The position numbers and the translations under genes were made by a program. A stretch of DNA of 64,000 nucleotides from Cryptomeria japonica (taxonomy: Eukaryota > Streptophyta > Pinopsida > Cupressales > Cupressaceae): the NCBI RefSeq assembly GCF_030272615.1, contig NC_081411.1, positions 831,312,160 to 831,376,159 of the forward strand, given 5' to 3'. The notes under the pieces were generated by a model that was not told the DNA's origin, ran no database searches, and saw only the letters and a list, made by a program, of their open reading frames with translations. Position 1 is the stretch's first letter; each line of letters opens with the position of its first letter. Positions 43,677 to 51,859 of the stretch are shown here, in pieces.

Positions 43677-44675
43677 CTATTTCACTGGCTTTGCCCCCGG
43701 TTTGACTGTCAAATGATGCATTACCAAATCCGGATCTAGTCCAGGCATATCAGCGTATGACCATGCAAAGTTGATTTGTCGTTCTTTGAAGAAGCTTATG
43801 AATTTTGATCTTTCGGACTCTGTTAATGATTGAGCCAGGAATATGTTGTGTGGAACCTCTTCTGTACCAATGTTTGTTTGGATAGTCTCCTCTACCAACA
43901 TGGATGACTTTTCCTCATATGATGCTGGGAGAATGTCAAGCCTTCCATTTTCGGGTGCCTCAGAGAGGTTTTCGCCCTCAGATACATCCTTTCTTTTTAT
44001 TTTTTTGGGATTAGATAGCGCCACAGTGTGGTTTTCGCCATAAGACCCTTGATTTGTTCTTATTTTCACATTTTTGCGACTGGAAGGTCCGACACCCTCA
44101 CCGAAATATGCCATATTGTTGAGTTCTATGATGTATCCTTCTTTGTGGTCCCCAGGGGGAAGATCATCCCGTATGCCAAGATAGTCAATAATAGCTTCGT
44201 CATTTTGGAATGTGTCAAATTGTGCTGGTCCTTCATAATCCCAGTCAATGAGTTGGTGGTGAACAAGGGGAAGGCCTTTAATGTTTTCGGAGTTTGCAGG
44301 GCTAAGAGTGAAGATGTGGTTATATTCGAGTATATCGAGGCAATCGTCGAGGTCATCGATGGCACTCTCCTCATCAGTTTCGATCGCAAGCGAATCCAAA
44401 TTGTCGTCACTAGTAGCGCCTTCTGGGACAGGTGTTCTCATCCTATGTGATTTCGACCTAGAACCTTGAGACGAAGACTGTGCGGAATCCTTATGGGTTG
44501 TTTCTTGACCAACTCTGAACTTTTTATAAAATTCCTCTTCTTTTGTGGGTTCATCTAGCTCTTTGAATGTCTCGGTGAGCTCATAGTCACTGGAGGATTT
44601 GTCTGAACCCCATTCCCATTCATTGGAATCTGTGGAATAGTAATCCTCTTGTTGTTGGCAACTTTGATTTGTGAT
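43677..44675 (-). pseudogene. Element A Pro-RT linker of Gag-Pol
   Basis: An acidic linker frame. In the coding direction it can be read from about 44675 (Tyr/Asp/Ser/Glu-rich), one base out of register with the Gag-Pro frame that overlaps it, to 43677. It contains ESAIDDLDDCLDILEYNHIF and the segment NIFLAQSLTESERSKFISFF followed by FAWSYADMPGLDPDLVMHHL, which leads into RT (FAWxYxDMPGLxPxxxxHxL is typical just before gypsy RT). It ends at TAG 43679-43677, where KPVKQKLRKMHP is expected. Confidence 0.85.
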
Positions 44676-47600
44676 GCCCCTTCTGTCCTTTTAGTATGGA
44701 TCTTGGAAGTCAGAAAACCAAGTCCCTTTGAGCGTTCTCTTTTTATAGTCAATTCAGGTTGTAAGGGTTCCATGACGCCTTCTTTGTGTAACCCAAGAGG
44801 GCTTTTTCCATCATACCCGAATTTTTGTAGAATCTTGAAGCCTTTGCCATGTTTCTCACAAGGTATATTGATCTGATCATGTGTGTCATCTTCAATGTCT
44901 TTATAGAGCATTTTGTATAAATCTTCTTCTTCTAGTTCGCCCCATCTTTGAAAGGTAGTAGGATCCCATTTGAGTATCATGATGGATATTTGCTTGTTAG
45001 GATGTGGCCTTCCATATTCTTTTGGAGAGCTCATGACTTGTTGTAAATACATGGTCTGATTTAAAGTGTATTCTCCCATGCCTTTGTCTTGAAATTTACC
45101 TTTAAGTTCACCTTGTTTTGATGTCGAAGGTTTCAATGACTCAGGCTCAATGTATGCCGAAGAAGGAACAGCCTCCCGATTACTGGGAATGATGGTCTCA
45201 GTATGTGATCTCAGGTTATTGCAATATATGAACGGATTAGGATCACCGTTAACTGTTACCTCGACTCCATTATGAGGAAACTTAATGCATTGATGATATG
45301 TCGATGGGACTGCCCTCATTTCATGAATCCAAGGACGTCCTAGCAATATATTATATGTGAGATCCAGATCTAGGACTTGACAAACCACATCCTTTGTAAC
45401 TGGCCCAATTCTTAGAGGTAAGGTGACTGTGCCCTTGGATGAATGCTCTTCATCATCATATGCCTTGATGGTGATTTGATTTGTAGAATTCATAGCTTTA
45501 TCAGAATATCCCAATTTTTTAATGGTGCTCAATGTACAAATGTTTAGACCAGCTCCTCCATCTATCAGGACTCGCTTTATTTGATGTTTGTGTATGAAGG
45601 CTTCAACATGTAGAGGTGCATTATGTGGCTGACTTACGGAGGCATCATCGGCTTCTATGAATGTAAGGGAATGTGGAATGGAAAGGTATCCCACCATGGC
45701 TTGAAACTGGTCCACGTTCAGATCAGTAGGAACGGTGGCGTCTCTCAAGATTTTGTCAAGAATAGCTTTATGAGTGGGGGATATACGTAGGAGCTCAAGG
45801 ATGGAAATAAGCGCGGGTGTCTTCCCTAACTGTTCTACAAGGTCATAATCAGGCTTGGTTGAGGAAGAAGTGGTATTTTTAGTGGAGGCACCTGGCAACG
45901 TAATTTTACCTCGATGAGTTGTAACGTGACATTCAGAGGTATGTTCGGAAGAGGATCCAACACCTCTTAAAACAATCTTGGGTCTCTGAGGAGGATTCTC
46001 AGGGTTTTTGTTCTTGATGGTAATAGTAGAGATATGATTTTCCATTGAGATGTGATTGATAGTTGAGTCATAGTTGTAAGGTGCTCTAGTATAGTTGGCC
46101 TGATCATCTATCACTTTGGCTTTTCCCTTGTCATGCTTTGGGAATGGTTCTTTAAACATCTCATGTTCTTGATTGGATGAGTGTCCCTCAATCTCAATAT
46201 CACCTCTATCAATGAGATCTTGCACACTATTCTTCAGTCGATGGCAATTACCTATCTTATGACCCTTGCTCTTATGAAATTCACAATACTCATCATCATT
46301 CCACCAATTTGGTTTGACCTTTGGTTCATATGGGGGAAAATCTAGAACTGTGATCACTTTGTTTGCCACTAGCTTTTTGAAGACTGATTCAAGTGGTTCT
46401 CCCAATGGGGTGTACTTCCTTCGTGGTCTAGAAGTTGTTTGAGTATTCACTTGATTGTTTGTAGAACTTGATCCTGAAAAGATGAATTTGGGTCTCACTG
46501 TATTGGCATCAACAACACCATCATTGACTGTGTTCTTGTTTTTATTCCAAAATCTGGGCTTGTCTTTTCCTTTAAAGTCATCTTTGTTTTCCTTGAATAT
46601 CTTAATGACTCCTTGCTCAATTAAGACCTTTTCTGTTGCTAAGCCCTTTTCAATAACATCCTTGAAGGTGGACAAACAAGCTTTCCTTAGATCATAGCCA
46701 ATATCCTTGTTAACGTTTTGAGTGAACATTTCTACCATTTGTTTCTGTGGGATTTCGCAAGAGCATCTGCTAGCTAGATTTCTCCATCTTTGTAAAAATG
46801 ACGCAAAAGATTCTCCCTCCTTTTGCTTAGTATTGCACAAAGTAGTGACTGAGATATTTGTTTCTATATTGTAGGAGAAATGCTGAATAAATACCTCTGC
46901 TAAGTCACCCCATGACTTAATACCAGGTGGTAATTGAGAGAACCATTCCATAGCTTGATCGCCTAAGCTTTGCGGGAACAACCTCATCAAATATGTTTCT
47001 TCTGCCGCTACCTCAATGCAGGCTGTGAAAAATTGTCGTATGTGTGCCTTGGGGTCTCCTTTTCCTCTATACTTGTCAAATTTTGGCGTCACAAAGTGTG
47101 CAGGAAATGGAGGCATTGGAATGCTCTTATCAAATGGATAAGGACATATGTCTCTCATAGTGTATGTTGGTTTTGGTGTACTCATGTCCTCCATTTTCTT
47201 TTGTAGATCTCTGATTTGTTGCTCCAAATTATTCTTAGGTGGCGATCGATTTCTTGTAGCATACCCCATGTTTGAGACACCAATTTGAGGAGGAGCTTGT
47301 TGCATGTATGGATGATATTGATCATAGACATGTTCATATGGATGAGGTCTATATTGATGCGGCATATAGGGAGCACTTGGTATAGCTTCATATTGAGGAA
47401 CCCCATATCTATTTTGTGCATGTATACCATATTCTATAGGCATTTCATTTTCTATTGTGTTGCCCCCAAATTTGACATGAGGTTTCCTTATGTCCAAATT
47501 TTGAGCATGCCTTTGAATGTCCGATTGTTTTGATTGATCCATAGCTTGAGCATGTGATTGAGCATATCTATCTGCATAAGGCTTCCATAATGGTCTTCGA

Positions 47601-48127
47601 AGGTAAGTATCATATGTTTGACCATGTGTATGTGGGATTTCTGGTTTTTGAAGCAAAGCTGATGGTGATTCAGGTACCATATGCGGTCCTCTATTTCCTC
47701 CACTATTGGGTCTCCTTTGATCCATGTTGGAGTGAGTTTGTTGTGAGGGTCGGTTTTCCATAAGTTGAGACATGTCAAAGTCATGAGGTATTTTAGCTCC
47801 ACTTTGTGCCATCATGTGTAAAAAGTACTGTCTATCCCTCTTCATTATTTCTTCAACCAATCTATTGAAATGGGGATTCATTATGGATTCTTCTACATCT
47901 GCTGATTGTATTGAAAAGTTGTCCACATTGTCATTGTGTGTAGCATTGTTGTTTGTAGTGTTTGTGTTTTCCACATTGGGATTGTTTCTATAAACATCCA
48001 TGTCAGGCAATGTAGTGTGCTCAGGATTGAAAAATAAATCATTGTCATACTCATAAGAACTCATGTTTGCGGACTCTTGAGCTTCTTTAGCTTTTCTCCT
48101 AGATTTTTGAAGATGGGTTTCAACCAT
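44555..48127 (-). CDS. Element A Gag-protease polyprotein (1190 codons)
   Basis: The longest intact frame of the window. Residues 1-300 are Asn/Gln/Pro/His/Tyr-rich with a short coiled coil at 300-314. The capsid domain is at about 320-510 (ICPYPFDKSIPMPPFP, FDKYRGKGDPKAHI, MEWFSQLPPGIKSW, SFASFLQRWRNL). A Cys/His knuckle-like YCEFHKSKGHKIGNCHRLK is at 614-632. The aspartic protease is at about 840-935 (VLIDGGAGLNIC, active Asp 856; NILLGRPWIH). A G-patch lies at about 1093-1136 (KGFKILQKFGYDGKSPLGLH…GLGF). The ATG at 48127 is chosen because the leader upstream has no coding frame. The last 25 or so residues are out of register: the family frame shifts near 44640-44680 into the linker. No nonsense codon, unlike the rest of the element. 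Confidence 0.93.
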   Translation of the reverse strand: MVETHLQKSRRKAKEAQESANMSSYEYDNDLFFNPEHTTLPDMDVYRNNPNVENTNTTNNNATHNDNVDNFSIQSADVEESIMNPHFNRLVEEIMKRDRQYFLHMMAQSGAKIPHDFDMSQLMENRPSQQTHSNMDQRRPNSGGNRGPHMVPESPSALLQKPEIPHTHGQTYDTYLRRPLWKPYADRYAQSHAQAMDQSKQSDIQRHAQNLDIRKPHVKFGGNTIENEMPIEYGIHAQNRYGVPQYEAIPSAPYMPHQYRPHPYEHVYDQYHPYMQQAPPQIGVSNMGYATRNRSPPKNNLEQQIRDLQKKMEDMSTPKPTYTMRDICPYPFDKSIPMPPFPAHFVTPKFDKYRGKGDPKAHIRQFFTACIEVAAEETYLMRLFPQSLGDQAMEWFSQLPPGIKSWGDLAEVFIQHFSYNIETNISVTTLCNTKQKEGESFASFLQRWRNLASRCSCEIPQKQMVEMFTQNVNKDIGYDLRKACLSTFKDVIEKGLATEKVLIEQGVIKIFKENKDDFKGKDKPRFWNKNKNTVNDGVVDANTVRPKFIFSGSSSTNNQVNTQTTSRPRRKYTPLGEPLESVFKKLVANKVITVLDFPPYEPKVKPNWWNDDEYCEFHKSKGHKIGNCHRLKNSVQDLIDRGDIEIEGHSSNQEHEMFKEPFPKHDKGKAKVIDDQANYTRAPYNYDSTINHISMENHISTITIKNKNPENPPQRPKIVLRGVGSSSEHTSECHVTTHRGKITLPGASTKNTTSSSTKPDYDLVEQLGKTPALISILELLRISPTHKAILDKILRDATVPTDLNVDQFQAMVGYLSIPHSLTFIEADDASVSQPHNAPLHVEAFIHKHQIKRVLIDGGAGLNICTLSTIKKLGYSDKAMNSTNQITIKAYDDEEHSSKGTVTLPLRIGPVTKDVVCQVLDLDLTYNILLGRPWIHEMRAVPSTYHQCIKFPHNGVEVTVNGDPNPFIYCNNLRSHTETIIPSNREAVPSSAYIEPESLKPSTSKQGELKGKFQDKGMGEYTLNQTMYLQQVMSSPKEYGRPHPNKQISIMILKWDPTTFQRWGELEEEDLYKMLYKDIEDDTHDQINIPCEKHGKGFKILQKFGYDGKSPLGLHKEGVMEPLQPELTIKRERSKGLGFLTSKIHTKRTEGASQIKVANNKRITIPQIPMNGNGVQTNPPVTMSSPRHSKS

Positions 48128-48619
48128 GAACTAGGTGTTTGACCAAGATGTGAGAGACTAGATGAAAAATGGAAAGAGTATGGAAGACCAAGAGTTGTAT
48201 GGAGTGTAAATGAATCTTGAGGTGTACTTGCAATGTCCAAAGTGTAAGACCAAGTATGTAAGTAGTAGAGTAGGTGTGACTTCCAAAGAGATGATAGTTT
48301 CTCTTGATGAGGTAAGCTGACCTTGACTCTAAGTAAGACCAAATGAGACCCAAAGGTAAGAAACCTTGATGAGGGACCACTTAGCAAAGTGTAGTTGTAT
48401 GTAGTATGTTGACAAAGTATGATGAGGACAAGCAAGTGACCTTTTTGACTCAAGTTTAGACAAGTATGAATGTAAAATGAGATATGAAGCAATGATGGAC
48501 TGTATGAGACCCAAGGACAGATTGAATGCTAGATGAAACCTGAAGAAACAACCTAGTAAGCTCAAGTATTCCGAAACTGATTTCCTTTGTTTGCTGGACT
48601 GTAAAAATTTTCAATTCTG

Positions 48620-48760
48620 TACACAGACGCGATTCCCAGACATAGACGTGTCTCTGTTCGACACAGACGCTGCTAGAAACACAAACGCTATTATGCCCTT
48701 CACAGATGCATTTAGATGACTCAGACACGGTTAAAACAAACACAAACGCATTTCTGTAAA
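48620..48760 (-). repeat. CACAGACGCG word cluster, gag-proximal
   Basis: About eight variants of ACACAGACGCG(ATT), ACATAGACGTG and ACACAAACGC at about 20-bp intervals. Read on the minus strand they become CGCGTCTGTG. Confidence 0.75.
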
Positions 48761-49964
48761 CTTCATGCAATTTTTCCAATCTATGAAGTTGTTTTGTTGT
48801 GACCAAATCCGACTGTTTGACTGTTTTTCGTGACAAGAGGACACAATGTTGATGAGGACTCAATGTTTGCAAGTGTTTAGACTCCAAAAGTGTGTTGTTT
48901 GATGTAAAATGTTTTGCATACACTTGAAGACACAAAAGACACAATGTTTTTTTGTTTGGTCTTGAATGTTTTGAATGTTTAACATAAGACAAGCACAATT
49001 CTTATGGCTGGCCAAGACAATAGTTGTTGATCCCACATAGGGTTTTACCCCCAAGGCTACGCTATTCAGAGAGGATACTTAGATGCTTGACCTCACTGGC
49101 TCCACCTTCGGCACTCACTTCTCGGGTCAGCCAAGCATCAGTCCCCATGAAAACTCCCCATGGCGAACTTTGTATCTCTACTAAGAACCGTATGTGTGTG
49201 GGCCGCTACCAGAGGTCCGACCTCCTACCTCAACAACTAGAAGGATTTGGGCTTCTAAAACAAAAAGGTGCTAGTAAGGGCATCCGCTCATGTGGCCATA
49301 CATGCGGCACTTTCAGCTCTATAAATACAGAAGGCTCCCAGCCGGTAGGGGTTACGCCCTACAAATGATCAAATAAATTTGAGCAAACGGGTTTATGGGG
49401 AGACATAGTGTCGGTATGAACTAATCAGCACACGTTATTCATAGTTTTCACCATGAATACATTTGATTATAGTGGTTCGGATGAGGTGGGTTTTCCTCGC
49501 TACCACTTGGATCGTTCTCTTCTCACTAGTAGTCCTAATGACCACATGGGAAGACAGGCCCTCTAAAGATTAAACAAAAAGAGCCTATTGCTCAAGACAC
49601 AAAAGACAATGATTCAATTTTAGTACACCAATGGAAGTGTTTGCTAATCTATGAAAACAAGGCACACAACAAAATTTCAAAAACCCTAGCCAAGGACTTG
49701 CAACAAAATTTGTTAGTAGTTTGGGTTGTTTCAAATGATCACCCCTTCCTGCAAGCACACAAGTTAGGTAAATTTTAGAAACCCAAAAGACTTTGTGAAA
49801 GAGGGGCCTTCAACAAAAACGTTTTTGCTTCCAAAACAAGCTGCACAAACTTAGTTAGCTAGATCTGACAGGGTTAGTCCAAAAATAAACCAAATCTGAA
49901 ACCCTAAGTGCGAAATCCGAAAATCGAATCAAAGAAAATTTTTAAATTCTGAAACAGTAAAAAC

Positions 49965-50222
49965 ATAGACGCTTTTACCCTCGACACAGACGCGTCTGTA
50001 TGACACAGACGCGGTTTTGTGATGCACAGACGTGGCCAAAAATCATAGACGCCCCTCTTGGACATAGACGCGAGCAGAAACAACACAGACGCGCTTATGA
50101 AACATAGACGCTCCTGTCTGAAACCTGCAAAATAAAACTTGTCAAAAACACAGACGCAACTCCAGTATCCGTAGATGCTCCTGAAACTCAGAGACGCGAT
50201 CCGAAAGTTCGCAGACGCGGAA
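49965..50222 (-). repeat. CACAGACGCG word cluster, PBS-proximal
   Basis: About a dozen variants of the same word (ACACAGACGCGTCTG, ACATAGACGC, GCAGACGCGG) between the conserved block and the primer-binding site. Confidence 0.8.
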
Positions 50223-50307
50223 AAACCTAAAATGTCATCGAAAAATGTCCGATCTGCAACTTCAAAAATGCAAAATCTACAACAAAAAGATTAAATGCAA
50301 AGGGACA

Positions 50308-50330
50308 AGAGTCCCACCGGGTGTGCCAAA
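50308..50330 (-). other. Candidate primer-binding site of element A
   Basis: On the minus strand TTTGGCACACCCGGTGGGAC follows the 5' LTR end (CCATATACA) after one or two bases. This is the expected place, and the TTTGGC start matches that of D. The tRNA was not identified. Confidence 0.7.
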
Positions 50331-50331
50331 A

Positions 50332-51095
50332 TGTATATGGTGAAAATGGATAACAATAATAACAATATTGAAAGGCTAAATGAATCCAACCACAAAACCC
50401 TAGCCTAACAATCAACAAAGATCCACCATAACATATGAAGATTACCTAAGACAATGCAAATCACATGAAATCACAAAGATTATACCATTACATGTCCAAT
50501 AGGGTTTTGATCTCCATTCTTCCTATCTCCATTGATCTTGCTTGATATATTTGCTCTCAGATTTTATGTGCACAAGAGCTCAACAAAGAACGGAATGTGG
50601 TTGCAAGTAGAATCATAGTGTAGCCAATTGATCAAGTTGTTAGGGTTTGACAATGAAGAAGGCATCTCCTTAAATAGAAGACACAATATGAAATGGAGGG
50701 ATAATATTGAGAGGTGTAAAAAGAGAGGTCGGCTAGGATTAGAGGGTAGGTAAAAGAAATACCAAAATAATGAAAGAGGTAGGTAGTGTAGGAATTAAGA
50801 GATGAATGACATGTGTCATAGGTAGAAAAAGCTAATAAATTAATTAAATAAATAAAGATTTATTTAATTAATAGAAGAAGTAGGATAATTAAATAAATAA
50901 AATATTTATTTAATTTAGGAAAAGGATAATTTAAATAAATAAATGTATTTATTTAAATGAGAAATAAGGCTAGAAGAGGATAAATGAATTAATTAAATAA
51001 ATAAAGATTTATTTAATTAATAGAAGAATTAGGCTTAGATAATTAAATAAATAAAATATTTATTTAATTAGACTGGACAATTTTAGGTGTCTACA
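50332..51095 (-). repeat. Element A 5' LTR (764 bp)
   Basis: Same limits as the 3' LTR (TGTATATGG…GTGTCTACA). On the coding strand U3 (51095 to about 50690) holds the AT-rich blocks, the TATA-like CTATTTAAGG is at 50668-50677, and R-U5 occupies the last 340 nt. Confidence 0.95.
50668..50677 (-). promoter_or_regulatory. TATA-like box in A 5' LTR
   Basis: CTATTTAAGG on the minus strand, about 420 nt into the LTR. It would drive the sense gag-pol transcript. Confidence 0.45.
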
Positions 51096-51100
51096 ATTAC
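51096..51100. repeat. Target-site duplication ATTAC, right copy
   Basis: Identical to 28467-28471. Confidence 0.92.
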
Positions 51101-51185
51101 AAAATGGGATTTTATCATTTTGAAATTTTTTAATTTTTCGCATTTTATAAAAAATAAAAATTTGAATTTGAATAATTTTTCTTTC

Positions 51186-51224
51186 TTTTTTTTTTTTTTT
51201 TTTTTTTTTGGGGGGGGGGGGGGG
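51186..51224 (+). repeat. T24-G15 homopolymer junction
   Basis: 24 T (51186-51209) directly followed by 15 G (51210-51224). The length should be checked against raw reads, as homopolymers this long are often miscounted. Confidence 0.8.
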
Positions 51225-51440
51225 TTATGGTGCTACCGCCGGTGCCACTGCAGGCGCCGGGCTGGGCATCACCGCCATCATGGTGGGTGTCATCAGTTTC
51301 ATGGGTGTTGCCATCGTGGGTGTCGTGGCGGGCGTGATCGACGCCACGACCGCTGTTGTGGGTGCCGGGCCGAGCGTCATTGGCATCGAGGTCACCGTGT
51401 GGGCGTCGAGGCACCAACCAACCAACCCAATAAGGCCAAA
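51225..51440. other. GC-rich 215-bp island of unknown origin
   Basis: Strongly GC-rich and CpG-rich (GCCGGTGCC, GTGTCGTGGCGGGCGTG), abruptly embedded in AT-rich DNA. It is built of degenerate GGTGxxxTCxx units and is therefore open in several frames on both strands: one translates as an Ala/Gly/Val-rich hydrophobic peptide, the other as a His/Asp/Thr-rich one. I do not call a gene. Nothing similar is seen in element A. Confidence 0.5.
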
Positions 51441-51859
51441 GCATAAAGAAATTATTTTTTGATCATGCACAATTGTGCCCAAATTTGATAAAATTTTACG
51501 CATTGTGCACCAATTGTCACGATTTCGATAAGGTGATAAAATGTTATCATGTTGATTTGATTATTGATGTTGATAGGATAAAGATAAGCGAAAGTTGATG
51601 CTCGGTATCAAATTTTTAAATTTTTTTGATTTAGACACTCCTGATTGATGATGATTGATGATTAGTTTCAATTATCTTGATTTGCATGCCTACTAAGATA
51701 GGATTGATTACGACCTCATGATAGATGAGAGTCGCTGATAGGGGCTCAACGAGATTTGATAGAAATCTCACCTAAGCAAGATATATTGATAGATTGACTA
51801 ATAGATTGATTGATAGATAGATAAATCGAGTTATTGATATGTTGATATGATTTGATTGC

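Larger units (their letters stand above)
48128..50307 (-). other. Element A sense leader (2.2 kb), no gene
   Basis: Untranslated region between the primer-binding site and the Gag ATG. Landmarks on this strand: motif cluster 48620-48760, a block 49024-49370 with ATCCCACATAGGGTTTTACC and GC-richer sequence, the 18-mer TCGTTCTCTTCTCACTAG (49512-49529) and GGCCCTCTAAAG (49558-49567) shared with element D, and the second cluster 49965-50220. Minus-strand frames of 60-180 codons here contain no domain and are left out. Long leaders are usual in Tat/Ogre. Confidence 0.75.
28472..51095 (-). mobile_element. Element A: giant 22.6-kb Ty3/gypsy Tat-lineage retrotransposon with antisense cassette
   Basis: Complete element with two 764-bp LTRs, TG/CA ends and the 5-bp duplication ATTAC, inserted in element B. 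In the coding (minus) direction: 5' LTR 51095-50332, primer-binding site, leader to 48128, gag-protease 48127-44640, linker-RT-RNase H-archaeal RNase H-integrase 44675-40618, then about 11 kb of extra DNA, polypurine tract 29236-29249 and 3' LTR 29235-28472. The extra DNA codes on the plus strand for two proteins. The LTRs differ at six positions I can find (about 0.8%), so it is young. The second RNase H assigns it to Tat/Ogre; antisense extra ORFs between pol and 3' LTR are known in that lineage (for example Grande). Confidence 0.95.

Noticed and set aside
48061-49054. Minus-strand frames of 64-180 codons upstream of Gag
   Set aside because: They lie in the leader, overlap the motif cluster and show no domain. 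The Gag ATG at 48127 has a better claim.
51087-51503. Overlapping 84-119 codon frames on both strands in the GC-rich island
   Set aside because: Open in several frames because the island lacks A/T-rich stops and is repetitive. No start context, domain or conservation; frames run into the T24-G15 tract.
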